Counted from the first letter of the stretch, positions 39,401 through 52,925 are shown. The stretch is 64,000 bases of DNA from Eriocheir sinensis (GCF_024679095.1 NC_066567.1:8332485-8396484), one strand, 5' to 3'. Made by a program: numbers and translations. Notes: generated by a model from the sequence alone, not told the origin.

Positions 39401-39615
39401 CCTAACATATGGAGACGGAAATACGGACTGACACGCAGGTAAGGGGTCAGAAAATGGAGGTCAAATAGGGTCACGTCGAGACAAAGGAAGACTCACCTGG
39501 CCGTATCTTCGTCAGGGAAGGAGATAAAGCCGGCCACCTTCTCCTTCTCCCAGCCGCCATTGGTCTTGACCCACCTGTCGCCCGGGTCCCGCCAGTCCTT
39601 CGAGAATATGGGCAT
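29237..39615 (-). CDS. FBXO25/32: F-box protein of the FBXO25/FBXO32 (atrogin-1) family
   Basis: Seven coding exons on the minus strand: 39615-39497, 34046-33926, 33336-33187, 32597-32388, 31935-31843, 31041-30872, 29519-29237. They total 382 codons (381 residues; vertebrate FBXO25 and FBXO32 are about 355-367). The protein is the substrate receptor of an SCF ubiquitin ligase; in vertebrates FBXO32 drives muscle protein breakdown. The N-terminus MPIFSKDWRDPGDRWVKT fits the family start, the central part has the family's NGLGETLMKLDCINAVRDIR and QKLSTLSGGAQK blocks, and the F-box lies at about 204-260 (VPEECVREILKRLDNHNDIR to IWRQLCRFHW). A Cys/His cluster (LCLCRNCSC to GHPC, 300-318) and the C-terminus SITPQQFLKYF-like end (ITITPQQFLKYFHL) match the family. 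Residues about 325-360 are an extra Glu/Gln/Pro-rich insert. It is convergent with PGS1. Confidence 0.95.
29480..29890. repeat. Duplicated 5' part of the last F-box exon and its acceptor region
   Basis: 29490-29580 (start of exon 7 and upstream intron) recurs degenerately at 29798-29890: TGGGTACTCCTCTCTTAGG / TGGGGTACTCCTCCATTAGC, CCGTAGGTTCTGTAGGGGTG / CCGTAGGTTCTATAGGGGTG. The second copy is intronic, interrupted by a GT run, and its reading frame is not preserved. Confidence 0.75.
29608..29700 (-). mobile_element. Short interspersed element S in F-box intron 6
   Basis: The reverse complement reads AGGAGCAGTGAGTAGCGGGC, T-rich stretch, GCCCTTGAACTGCTTCCTC and a T-ending TACTGTAAAAAAAG. The same order of words occurs in about ten places in the window. 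Confidence 0.75.
29900..30830. repeat. Degenerate tandem repeat in F-box intron 6
   Basis: Units carry CATCACTTTTCTCTCCCC, AAGCTGCCATTTATCACCCTC and, further on, CTACTGACAACCCTGAATCC. Spacing is 100-170 bp with insertions. No exon is seen. Confidence 0.8.
31030..31565. repeat. Tandem array abutting the exon 6 acceptor
   Basis: Four units of about 125 bp, with the words CTGAGAAACATGGATCG, ATTTAAAGATCAGATACTGG, AACAGTCATCCCAACATC and GGTGAATTTGAGAATC. The first unit begins at the splice acceptor of F-box exon 6, so later units near 31166 and 31290 contain copies of that acceptor. Confidence 0.87.
32663..32851 (-). mobile_element. TTAA-type MITE, family A, copy 3
   Basis: In F-box intron 3, reverse orientation. 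It runs from CTAA/TTAGTCCGGTAGCTGC at one end to GCCGAGTTAA at the other, with the shared CTCTAAGCGAGAAAAAAT and CACTCACACAAGCC blocks. One end is about 30 bp shorter than in copy 2. Confidence 0.8.
33045..33115 (+). mobile_element. Element S, 3' part
   Basis: ACCCTTGAGCTGCCTCCTTTACTGTAAAAAA, split here by my reading into the conserved CCCTTGAGCTGCCTCC and TTTACTGTAAAAAA words. In F-box intron 3. Confidence 0.65.
34440..34825. other. GA/CT microsatellites and a B-box-like motif
   Basis: (GA)n at 34446-34462, (CT)n at 34481-34507 and 34648-34697. At about 34778 GGTTCGAATCC matches a tRNA B box, but no A box or tRNA fold is present, so at most it is a decayed tRNA-derived SINE. In F-box intron 1. 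Confidence 0.5.
35015..35720 (+). repeat. Repeat R, tandem array of about 182-bp units
   Basis: Four units, each with TTTGACAAGGCTTTCAGAGG, GTGGTGGGCATTTTCAGGGG, GTTTTATGACCCTGGTGG and TACCATGAACGTGAAGAACC. In F-box intron 1. Single copies of the unit occur elsewhere in the window. Confidence 0.92.
35953..36465. repeat. (GT)n and (AC)n microsatellites
   Basis: GT at 35953-36014 and 36348-36379, AC at 36243-36272 and 36421-36463, with unique DNA between. In F-box intron 1. Confidence 0.95.
36640..37050. repeat. Irregular tandem repeat in F-box intron 1
   Basis: About three units share AAAAAGTGACGTTACAGT, GAAATACCAAGA, CAACG(A/G)GGTGA-like and CCACTCCACTAA words. The boundaries are unclear. 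Confidence 0.7.
37125..38065 (+). repeat. Repeat R, subfamily 2, tandem array of about 149-bp units
   Basis: Six units with GTGATCCCAGTGGTAGTTTG, ACACGACTTATGAATCTTG, CGGGAAAATAACC and GAGCTCGATACGTTTAGAAA. The GTGGTAGTTTGAC core and the TTAATCTTCTCT, GGCC order are shared with the 182-bp array, pointing to a common source. Confidence 0.92.
38270..39300. repeat. C-rich tandem array, unit about 120 bp, about eight copies
   Basis: Units combine CACACAGGTAACAATGCCAC, a polycytosine/CCACCC block, CACCCATCACCAAAAAT and AGTCATTAGGTAAAGTTT. It ends about 190 bp from exon 1 of the F-box gene, inside its first intron. Confidence 0.9.
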
Positions 39616-40854
39616 GGTGCAGGAAAATGGTGGAGGAGGACGAGGGCGATGCAACGTCCTCCCTCCTCGGTGTCCCAACCATCACTGGGGTCAGCGTTGC
39701 CAGGCGCCGGGTCCTCGTCATCTGAGAGTTCCCGGCAGAATATCAGGAGACTAGGCAAGAAAATGTCGGTAGAATGTAGATCATCATTTAAATTTATATT
39801 TTTGAAAACTGTCAACGCGTATGAATAAGACATAAGCTGGTATATGCTTTTTGATGCTAAACACACATATCAGCAATAAATACACCTATTACATACAAGC
39901 CAGGTAATGAGTCGATCAGGAAGTCAAGAATCTTTAGGTTTATCCAATTTTTCTATATCAACACTGACTCTGTGAGGTTTCCAAGAGGTATACCTATAAC
40001 AAGGGCTGCTAATGAGGGCAAGACACGGTTCAAGGACACCAAGGTCAGAATGAGTAACCATGTATGAATTAACTAATAAAATCATGAAGGTATAGAGGAG
40101 TTAGCTAACAAAAATTCTCTATATGTATTCTACTACATCGCCAATAATGCAATATAAATTTAACCAGACCCAGTGGCTGCAGATAAGCGGCTTCTCGGCC
40201 TTGTCTTGATTCTCCTCACTGCAGAAAACAATTTACTGTTGCACTGGGTGGTAAACACGAAACTTTCTGTAGATTTACCCCAAAATTTTACTTTTTTCTG
40301 CAAAAACCTTCCAAATATCTGTAGAAATGCAGATATTTCTGTACACCTGGCAACACTGCTGAAGCTCATAGTCAACTTACCCATTTTTTTCCCCAAGTCT
40401 AAAACCTCATAATACCGAGGCGTGGAGTCCTTGACGATTATTTACACACCAGAACATTAGAGTACGTTAATGTCTGTCAGGTGCACTGGGACACGGCATA
40501 TCTAATTGCTGCTGGTAGGAGAAAAATGCAAAAAAGGTTCTTCATATGGCAACTCGAGGAAGGTGATGGGAGGGAGAGAGGAGGGGGAGAGGGGGAGGGA
40601 CCAGCCGGCAGTCATATGTTCTTTGTTTATATTCCGTGTAATGAGTTTTGCTTACCTTGTTGGCTCTTGATTGTATACATTCATTACCTATCAACGTCTT
40701 AGTGCTCTGTGGGTCCTTAAATAGCTTGGAGATACGGGTAGTTGACGCTCTGAGTAAAAAGCTAGATATGGGAAGCTTGCAAATTTATGACAGGTAGCAA
40801 AATCCCAGGTATTGTAATTAGTGTGCAGACTATTATATGATTACCTGGAGATAG

Positions 40855-40938
<84 letters not shown>

Positions 40939-41087
40939 ACACAGCATGCAAGTCACGTATAATCCTACCTGTCCTCTTAATTACACAAACAAATTAGCTC
41001 ACCTGAGTCACTAGACCAAACTACCTTGCTGAAGGACGTGACGGATGAAGTCAATTGTGTGAATGTATGTATTTATATATGAGAGAG
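39616..41087. other. Upstream region of the F-box gene, no gene recognised
   Basis: 39616-39760 is GC-richer and on the minus strand may be 5' UTR. 39780-40850 is complex AT-rich DNA with short frames lacking domains. GATA/GA microsatellite at 40852-40936. Confidence 0.55.
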
Positions 41088-41212
41088 AGATTTACATAGA
41101 TTTACATAGAAAATCAGACCACACAGACCCCATGGTCCAGACTTGGTGGTCTGTCCTTAAACCTAAGTGATTTTACATTAATCAGAAGACTCCAAAACGT
41201 TGCATTTCTACT

Positions 41213-43985
41213 CTAGTTGATATTAAGTTGAAGGAAGTGACGGTCGAGCTTATTTTTGAAGGAGTCAATCGTGTTACACTGGACCACTGATGATGGGAGC
41301 TTATTCCATTCTCGCACTACAACGTTGGTGAAGAAAAATTTGGTGCAGTCTGAATTTACTTGTCTACATCTGAGTTTTACGCCATTGTTCCTCGTGCGCA
41401 AAGTGTCATCGATCATAAACAATGTTGATCTGTCTACATTCGTGAAACCATTAAGTATTTTAAAACATTCGATCAGTTTTCCTCGGAGGCGACGTTTCTC
41501 AAGAGAGAACATGTTAAGGGTAGAAAGCCTTTCTTCGTAGGATTTGTTGCGCAAGGAAGGGATAATTTTCGTTGCCCGACGCTGAACACCTTCTAATTTA
41601 GCAATATCCTTTGCATGGTGAGGAGACCAAAACTGTACCGCATATTCCAAGTGGGGTCTGACTAAACTGTTGTAGAGCGAGTATTACATCTTTATTCTTA
41701 AATAAAAGTTTCTTTTAATGAAGCCCAACATTCTGTTCGCTTTATTTGCTGCATCGATGCATTGCTGTGAGAATTTGAGGTTTGACGCGATTTTGACCCC
41801 AAGTCCTTGACGCATTGAACGCTTTTGAGTTTAACGCCGCGCATTTCGTAATCAAACTTTTATTCCTCGTTCCAACTTGAAGGACCTGGCACTTGTCTAC
41901 GTTAAAGGGCATCTCCCATCTATCCGACCAAGCTGAAATTTTGTGCAAATCCTCTTGGAGGCTTTGCCTGTCTTCGTCAGTGAGAACCGAGTTACCAATC
42001 TTTGTGTCGTCTGCAAATTTACTAATGCGGTTATTGAGTCCAACATCCACGTCGTTGATGTAAATAATGAAGAGCACTGGGCCAAGAACCGAGCCCTGAG
42101 GACGCCACTAGTGACAGGCGCCCACTCTGAGTTAAATCCGTCAATCACTACTCTTTGTTGTCTGTTGCTCAACCAATTCGCGATCCATTGGTTTACCTGA
42201 CCGTCAATACCTATTTGTTTTAATTTGTAAAGTAATTTATGATGCGGGACTTTATCAAACGCTTTCTGAAATCAAGATAGACTACGTCCAGTGATTTGGT
42301 TACGTCATAAACAGTGAAGAGGTCGTTATAAAGGTTAATAGATTTGATAGGCAGGATCTTTTGTTTCGGAAGCCATGTTGTGAGTCCCCAATTAATGAGT
42401 GGCTTTCAAGGTAACTCACAATTTTGTCTCTAATTATGCCCTCAAGTAGCTTACCTACAACCGAAGTTAGACTAATGGGCCTGTAATTACCAGGTATCTT
42501 TTTGTCTCCTTTCTTAAAAATCGGTGTCACGTTAGCCTTTTTCCAATCTGAAGGGACAATGCCTTGTCGCAAGGACATTATTGAATACGGTTGTGAGGGA
42601 GGAGAGTATTTCGCTCTTTGTTTCTTTCAGCAGAGTTGGATATACTTTATCAGGTCCAGGACTTTTATTTGTTTTAAGTGATTTGAGGGCTTTAAGGACT
42701 TCATCGGGTTTTATTTCAAAGTTAGACAATGCATGCTCGGGATTTACATTAGTACTGGTGTTGGTGGTGGTGGTGGGAGGACTGTTATTATTAAACACCG
42801 AGGAAAAGTAATTATTTAATAGGTTTGCAACGTGTTGGCTGTCAGTCACTAGTGCACCGTCGCTGTTTATTAAAGGTCCAATTCCACTTCTGATCGCCTT
42901 TCTGTTGTTTATGTAACTGAAGAAGGATTTCGGATTATTTTACAGTTGGCTGCAATATTTTCTTCATATCTACGCTTTGCCTGATGCACTAATCTTTTAC
43001 TCGTCGCCTTGCATCATTGTAAAGTCTAATGTTTTCGGGCGTGCTTTGGTCTTTCTTTAACCTGTAAGACAATTTTCTCTCCTTGACTGAGTGTTTAATT
43101 TCGCTATTAAACCAAGGTGGACTTTTATTAGTGTTAATTCGCTTCTCGCACAAGGGGACAAATATGTCCTGCTGAGTGAGTAAGTGATTTTTAAAGTTTA
43201 GCCAGGCGTCCTCTGCATTGCCGTCATCTGATAGTTGCATATCTATTAGTTTTCGTCGGATTTCTACGAAGTTGGCTCTTTTGAAATTGGGCACCTTAAC
43301 TTTATTTTCAGTCACCGATGTTTGAGCTCTAATGTCAACGCGCACTAGTTTATGATCGCAGGAACCGAGGTGTTCTCCTACCGTGACATTACTGACTAGG
43401 TTATCTTGGGTCGCTATAACAAGGTCAAGTATGTTATTTTGTCGAGTTGGTTCAGAAACCGTTTGGCTTAGATAATTTTCCTCTAGAAATTCGATCATTC
43501 TATGGGACTCACCTTCTGTACCCGACAGTGTCGCCCAGTCGATATGGGGGAGGTTAAAGTCTCCTAGTATCAGTGAGTCGCTGTTATTAAGTGACTGCCT
43601 TAAGACGCTGTACATTTCAAGATCGCCATCAAGTGATTGCCCCGGAGGCCTGTAAGTGACAGATATATTTAAATTGACTTTTGCAATGTTTACTCGCACG
43701 CACAAATGTTCAACGTTACTGTTTCTTGGTGTTTTGTCAGTAGGTTGCAAGTAGCTTTTGACAAAAGGGCGACACCACCCCTCTACGGTTTACACGATCA
43801 TTGTTGAAGAATCTGTAGCCATCTATGTTATATTCGGAACTTAAATCAATATTAGTGGTGTCGATAAATGTTTCGGTTATAGCAATTACGTCAAAGTTTT
43901 CTGTCAGAGCAAGACATCGCAGTTCATCAAATTTGTTTCTTAGGCTACGCGCATTGAAACTAAGGACTCTTAGGTTATCTTGAAG
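41213..43985 (-). pseudogene. CR1 ORF2 (endonuclease-reverse transcriptase), broken
   Basis: The coding sense can be followed across separate frames: endonuclease start 43985 to about 43775, a frame break, then 43750-42989; RT fragments 42849-42532, 42578-42300, 42172-42108, 42077-41830 and 41650-41213. In one break a C is missing after SGV, where the PQGSVLGP motif of the related 14.4-kb copy would be. The final stop follows HFLQLNIN. No intact product can be made. Confidence 0.9.
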
Positions 43986-44047
43986 CTTGGTAATAGAGTT
44001 ACTGGAGGGTTCAATGTTACGAGTCTGTTGCGGTGTGAGGTGTCTAT

Positions 44048-47240
<3,193 letters not shown>

Positions 47241-47242
47241 AA

Positions 47243-47425
47243 CGTGACTATTGTTGTTCCGCGCACCGAGACGTGGCAGGCGGCGGGTCGTTGTTGACAT
47301 CAGGGGGAGAAGTGTTGCGGCGCCTCGTGTTGCTGAGACTGATTAGAGGCTGACAGGTGAGCCACGGGGGTAACGAGGCTGACAAGTGAGCCACGGGGGT
47401 AACGAGGCTGACAGGTGACCAGGTG
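47243..47425 (+). promoter_or_regulatory. Possible 5' exon region of OST4 with repeated splice donors
   Basis: GC-richer than the flanks. Three near-identical 29-30 bp units start at about 47346, 47375 and 47405, each with AGGCTGACA followed by GGTGAG, AGTGAG or GGTGAC. The first, ACAG/GTGAGC, is a good splice donor. OST4 has an acceptor directly before its ATG, so it needs an upstream exon, and this is the best nearby candidate. Transcription is not shown by the sequence. Confidence 0.4.
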
Positions 47426-48342
47426 AGGGAGTGTGTTGGGTGCTGGCCGGGGAGTGTTCGTATATCCAGGTGTGTGGTGTGGGATTTACCTGTCAACCTC
47501 ACCGGGCCTGGGAACACAAATGGCCTTTTTATCTCGTTACTAACTCATCTAAGTCGTGCCCATCACCTTCCTAACATTACCATTCTCAAGCCATCTCCAC
47601 GACATTATATACTTTGCCCAGCCATCCCCACCACCCTCCTACCCATCTCCATCTCCTTCCTAACTTACATGTTTACTTACTTAGAAAAAAAAAAAATGCA
47701 ACGGAATGCGGAAGTTAACAGTCAGAGGGAGACACACTTAGTTACTTGCAATACTTATACCTACTTTTGTGATCCTGTGTACATTCCATACTTAACCTTC
47801 TGGCATTACAATACATGAGCTGTCTCCACCGCCTTCCTAAACCTATTATCTTGCTGGGACAAACTGCTGTGAGACTGCTTCACCACAGACACAAAATTGT
47901 TGCAAAGCCATCCCAGTGCAGTTGCTAAGATTTGCGGTGGTCGGCAAACCTTTGACAAACTGGAACTTAAAATTTGTTTGAAAATTTTTGGGGTACGGTA
48001 AGTCATAAATGCAGGTCACACCTAAGTAGTCCCAATATGGTTGCAAACTGATTGTATGACATTCGTATGATGAACTTCACCACAAAAGCGTGCGACATCT
48101 GTGCGATGGCCACAAGTCGCATTTTAGTTTGCCACTCGCACAAACTTCACACGAAGGCAACTATTTAGTGACTATCATTGTGACAGTTGTCATTTATTTT
48201 TGGTAAGCTGCATGCAAACTTTCTTTAGGTGATTGTGATGAACTCACAGCCACCTTAGTCGCTGAGAAATTTGCAGCTCAGGAGATGTTAGTGTAACCCC
48301 CCAAGCCACCACTATGCTTAACTCCTGCCTAATATTCCCAGG

Positions 48343-48453
48343 ATGATCTCCGACGTGCAGCTGGCGGTGTTCGTCAACATCCTGGGCGTGACGCTGTTCC
48401 TGATGGTGGTGCTGTACCATTACATTGCTGCCAACAACCCCAGGAGCCACTAG
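48343..48453 (+). CDS. OST4: Oligosaccharyltransferase subunit 4
   Basis: A 36-residue protein beginning [16 protein letters not shown] and ending NNPRSH. OST4 is a tiny single-span subunit of the ER oligosaccharyltransferase that transfers the glycan to Asn in new proteins; it stabilises the STT3-containing core. The length (human 37), the MI-DVQLA-F-N-LGV start, the hydrophobic core [14 protein letters not shown] and the NNP end all fit. An acceptor (ATTCCCAG) lies one base before the ATG, so the 5' UTR is spliced. A donor (CGCCAG/GTGAGG, after 48470) lies 17 nt past the stop, linking it to ZMAT5. Confidence 0.95.
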   Translation: MISDVQLAVFVNILGVTLFLMVVLYHYIAANNPRSH

Positions 48454-48580
48454 CTGAGAGAGGACGCCAGGTGAGGTTGAAGCGCTACGTAATGACTGCA
48501 GCCTTTTTTTTTCTTTTTCCTTCCTCTCTCAAATAGGGGAAGGGTGGAAGGGTATCTTAAAGGTAAATATTAGTAAAGAA

Positions 48581-48586
48581 AATAAA
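48581..48586 (+). promoter_or_regulatory. AATAAA in the OST4-ZMAT5 intron
   Basis: A canonical polyadenylation signal 128 nt past the OST4 stop and inside the 177-bp intron. If the intron is retained, it could end a separate OST4 mRNA. Confidence 0.5.
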
Positions 48587-48711
48587 GCACTGACCTGATG
48601 AATATAATGCCAAGCTTTTTCATATTGACTCCCCTTTTCTCCCTCAGGTGGGTAGCGGTCGGGGGCAGGGAGGCAGAAGACCAAGCAACAGCACCAGTAA
48701 CAGCCGCCGCC

Positions 48712-50048
48712 ATGGTGAAGCGTTACTACTGTGACTTCTGCGACCGCGCTTACCCCTACAGCGTCGACGCGTTCAGGAAGCACCGCAACGGCCACCAACA
48801 CCAGAAGCTGCGCCGCGCACACTATGACCAATTTAAAAGTATGTTCTTCGTGTCTTGATCTTGCCTCTTCTTGTTGCATATGTATGGTAGCTCTTGAAGA
48901 ATAAGTAGAAAGTATCCAGTAAAGTAAAGTTCGATTATGGAGTGATTACCTGAAAGTAGAAAAGAAAGAAAATGTTGTTGAATCAGAAAATAAAAGAAAG
49001 CAAGAGTATGATAGTGTAGTGGGTAGCTAAGTGTGATGAGTTGAGACTGTGAATGTGAGAACCCAACATCTTAACACTTTTCTCCCTTTTTTAAACATTA
49101 CCCTCCCTCCCTCCCTTATCAGTAGCTCCTCTACTATCTCCACCTCCCTTCCCAAGCTCACAAAACCTTTCTCTCTCATCAGGTGCACGGGAGAGATTGG
49201 AGGACGAGACTAAAAGGGAAAAGTGTCGCCGTTTTTTCTCTGGGCAGACGTGTTCCTTCGGAGATACTTGTGTGTTCTCCCACCTCACCCAGGCCGGCTC
49301 CCAGGAACTCCAGCAGCAAGGTGTGTGGTGTGTGTGTGCATGTATATGTTTGTTTTCCTTTTTTTTTCTGTGTGTGTGTGTGTGTATGTGTGAGAGGAAA
49401 AAAAAAGTTGGTGGTTACAAGGATGAAAGAGATTTGGGTTACATTGCAAAGTTCTGTTAATGTGGAGCAGAAAATCATTATATTCACGTTACATTTTAAG
49501 CTGTCGTACAATAAAAAAAAAGCTGGTGGTTGCAAGAATTAGACAGATTAAGGTTCCACTCCAAAATTTTGTTAGTATGAAGTAGAAATTCATTATAGTA
49601 CTTGTGTTAATGTTACGCTGCTGTATATAGACATCACTCTGATACTAAGCCTTCAGTATATCAACCAGAATGTAGATTAAAATACACATTAACCAGGACA
49701 GTACAATAAAACCTGCTTCCATCACCAGCCTGGGAGGAGGAGGAAGAGGAGAGAAGGATGCAGCTCCCCACGCCAATTCGAGAGGGACGAGAAGTGTCCG
49801 TCGAGGCTTGGCTCAAACAGAGGGACACCCTACCTATCATGCCCTCCCTTGTACCTGACACCCTGCCTGGCCCCTCCTCCACCACCCGGGACCCTGCTTC
49901 ACACTTAACCGCTGGCCCTGTCCTCATGTCCACCTCCTCCTCATCCCTGCTTTCCTCCCTGCCCAGTCTTCCCCAATCCCTTCCTCCTTCCCTCTTTCCG
50001 CCCACCATGGAATCGCTGTTGGGGGTTGAGTTTGCTAAGTGGGGGTGA
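48712..50048 (+). CDS. ZMAT5: U11/U12 snRNP 20 kDa protein (zinc finger matrin-type 5)
   Basis: Three coding exons: 48712-48838, 49183-49320, 49729-50048. Introns are phase 1 with GT-AG ends, giving 195 codons (194 residues; human 170). The protein is a component of the U11/U12 di-snRNP of the minor spliceosome, in the nucleus. An N-terminal U1-type C2H2 finger is seen (C7-x2-C10-x13-H24-x5-H30, YYCDFCDRAYPYS and KHRNGHQH). A CCCH finger follows (C57-x8-C66-x5-C72-x3-H76, SGQTCSFGDTCVFSH). The rest is an acidic/Arg stretch (WEEEEEERR), VEAWLKQRD and a Ser/Pro-rich tail longer than in vertebrates. The start has a strong context (CGCCGCCATGG). A 5' UTR acceptor at 48647 faces the donor after OST4; after that splice the two frames would be 81 nt apart. 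Confidence 0.95.
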
Positions 50049-50263
50049 AGTTTTTTTTTTTCTTTGTCGTAAGTTTTCATTCCATTCATTGTGTTACGAC
50101 TAGACAGAGAAGTGAAGGTTAAGTTTCTATGGGAGCTGAGGTCATAAACACAAATAATATAAATGGTTTTGGTTCATTATGGGCAGCGTTTTCCATTTGT
50201 TGTTTTTGTTACTATTTGAACAGTGAGAGAGAGAGAGAGAGAGGGGTATGTATTGATGATTTA

Positions 50264-50538
50264 CATATGAATAAAAAAAGAAATGTTAATGAGTTGTTAT
50301 CCTTCCAACAAAACCTGAACTAATACCTTCTTGTTTAGCATCTTTACTCTCCCTTATGAAGCTGGATGGGCCATGAGCCTCTCCCACTCTTGACATTCAT
50401 ATGAATAAAAGAAGAAATGTTATTGAGTTGTTATCCTTCTAACAAAACCAGAACTGAATATTCTCGTTTAGCATCTTTACAGTTTACTCTCCTGTATGAA
50501 GCTGGATGGGCCATGAGTCTCCCCCTCTTGACGTTCAT
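50264..50538. repeat. Tandem duplication including polyadenylation signals
   Basis: Units 50264-50397 and 50398-50538 share ATATGAATAAAA, GAGTTGTTATCCTTC, GTTTAGCATCTTTAC and GAAGCTGGATGGGCCATGAG. Each holds an AATAAA (50270, about 50404) downstream of ZMAT5, about 220 and 355 nt past its stop. Confidence 0.87.
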
Positions 50539-51261
50539 ATACTCTCTCCTCTTCTCCTCTCTTATGTTCCTCCTCCTCATATCATCCACACACTGTCTCT
50601 AGGTTATCTTTGGTCTGTCAGCTAGTCTCCTCCCTTCTACCTCTCCCTCTCTGAACTAATATACCTGACACCAATAGAAAGAAGAGTTCCATAATGACAT
50701 CTGAGGTATAAATGATTAACTTGAATATAAATTGATGCTGCACTGCAATGAAATAATTAAAGGAGGTATATATACATTAATAGAGGTCTTGAAGGGAAAG
50801 TTTTGGGTCACATGAGGACGGAAGGGAGATTGAATGAAGCCTTATCGTCTCATATAAGAATCTACTCATTAATCTTTGTTTCTGCATTACTGTTAAAAAG
50901 TATGAAGAAGAAGGAAGATCAGAATATATAACGGTCAGAATGAGTGTAGATTATAATAGAGAATACAGGAAGGCCAAAGTTACCCTCGAATATCTCACTT
51001 TCTCTAACAACCTTATACACAAACTAATGGTAGACTAAATTAAAATCGGTACACAAATTTAGGGTAGACTTAGCTAAACCATATCACTACCTTAGGCTGT
51101 GTGGGTCATGTGGATAAGTACAAATACCAACAGTAATGAGAGAATATAATAGTAACGGTGATATATTGAACCCTGACTTCCCTCCCCGACCCATTCTCCC
51201 TCTCTCCCCTTCTCCCACCCCTCCGCTAACTCCCTGCCTATTCCCTCCCTTTCCCTTTCCC

Positions 51262-51545
51262 CTCCTATCACCCTGCCCCGCCCACCCCTTCCACTATTCC
51301 CTTGCCTCCCCCCCCTATCACCCTGCACCGCCCACCCCTTCCCCTAATCCCCTGCCTCCCCCCCTATCACCCTGCACCGCCCACCCCTTCCACTGTTCCC
51401 CGATCACCCTGCCCCGCCCAACCCTTCCCCTCATCCCCTGACTCCCCGCCCTATCACCCTGCACCGCCCACCTCTTCCCCTAATCCCCTGACTCCCCCCC
51501 TATCACCCTGCACCGCCCACCTCTTCCCCTAATCCTGTCTCCACC
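51262..51545. repeat. GC-rich minisatellite, unit about 50 bp
   Basis: Repeats of CTATCACCCTGCACCGCCCA, CCCCTTCCCCTAATCCCC with small changes, about six copies. The Pro-rich frame through it is a repeat product. Confidence 0.88.
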
Positions 51546-51771
51546 CCTTCCATCAATCCCCCTGCCCCTCCCTCCCCCTCACCCTGTATCACTCACCCCT
51601 TCCAATCCTCTGCTTCCCCTACCATGCCCCTACACTGCCTATAAACAAGGGCATTTAGCAAGTTGTAAGAAAGGTAGAATATCTATGGTTTCAAATAGAT
51701 TTATGACATTGCGATCATTTGTTATATATTTTTTACTGGTTCTACACTATAATTATGCAACAGGATCTCGT

Positions 51772-51811
<40 letters not shown>

Positions 51812-52809
51812 GTATAGCCCTATGTATGTATTGCGTATATGTGTGTGCGTGTGTGTCCTCTCTCTCTCTCTCTCTCTCTCCATAGGGTCTTTGTGGTCTG
51901 GATATCTATGTAAATCCATGTATGTATGTATATATGTATGTATGTACGTGTGTGTGTGTGTCTGAGGGGCGGAGAGGGTGAAGGGTTAACCGGCTCAAAA
52001 ATATTAGGGAAAAGGATTTAACTCGACAAGGGAAGTGTTCGCTCACCTTTTTATCTCTTTCAATTCCTGGGCGAGAAATATTGGAATGAATCTGAGTCGC
52101 GCGCCCCGGCAGGCATAGGTATGGAGCCACGGAGCCCGGGTGGAGATATTGACCTTTTTTTCCCCTCAAACCGGCGATGCACAAAAGGAATGAATGGGGA
52201 GAGCTATTACCCGGGCGCTGCTGGTGGTGGAATATATATGGTAGCAAAGGTTAACTCTCTCTCTCTCTCAACTCAATTAGTAAAGTGATGGAAATACTGC
52301 TGCAAAGATGTTTTATTTGCGATCTAACAACCAATTATTTTTTATGCCTTTATTTGTTTATCTATCTATCTATTTATTGGTTGTTTGTTTTCGATTACGA
52401 GGGGCATTTGTCTTCGTTGCCTCCCTCTTCCTCCTCCTCCTAATACAACCTGCCTTAGCAATTAGCAATGTACACGTGGTTGAGCCAGGTCAGGTCAGGT
52501 CAAGCTTCACCCACACAGAACAGGTGCGGCATCAAATCCCTCACCTGACCAACCTTACCTGTGACCTCACCTGACTTCACCGCAACTTAGGTCAGGGTGT
52601 GGAGGTGGGCGGGGAAGAATGGATCTGAGGGGGAAAGATAATCATGACTCAGGTTAAGAATGCGTTAGTTATTTTCATTGTTATTATTATTAACACTGAG
52701 ATGAATGGAAGGGCAACAAGGGAAAAATATGAAAATAGAACTAAGTGATGTAAACCCAAAAGCCCAATAGCCCGAAGTTGACCCCTCTTTAGGCCACTCT
52801 TCTGCACTC

Positions 52810-52925
52810 TTTTTTTTTTTTTTTATAGGGGCGGTGTTTAGCGGGCTTTATTTTTTCGCCCTTCATCTTTACTGAGAAGGCAGATGACGCCCATTAGGCC
52901 TCTTGCAGTCTCCCTATGTTCTTAC
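52810..52925 (+). mobile_element. Element S remnant joined to a CR1 tail
   Basis: GGGGCGGTGTTTAGCGGGCTT followed by a T-rich part (split motif), then GGCCTCTTGCAGTCTCCC and TATGTTCTTA, which match the 3' end of the LINE at 59.2-59.6 kb. Confidence 0.65.

Noticed and set aside
39471..39866. Minus-strand frame of 131 codons starting upstream of the F-box gene
   Set aside because: Different frame from the MPIFSKDW start, which matches the FBXO25/32 N-terminus; the upstream part is more likely 5' UTR.
47248..47517. Pro/Thr-rich minus frame of 89 codons
   Set aside because: Overlaps the presumed OST4 leader on the other strand and has no domain.
48598..48711. Upstream start for ZMAT5 in frame with the 48712 ATG
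   Set aside because: It would read through the intron and acceptor; the 48712 ATG matches the family N-terminus and has a strong context.
51136..51541. Pro-rich frame
   Set aside because: Generated by the 50-bp GC-rich minisatellite.
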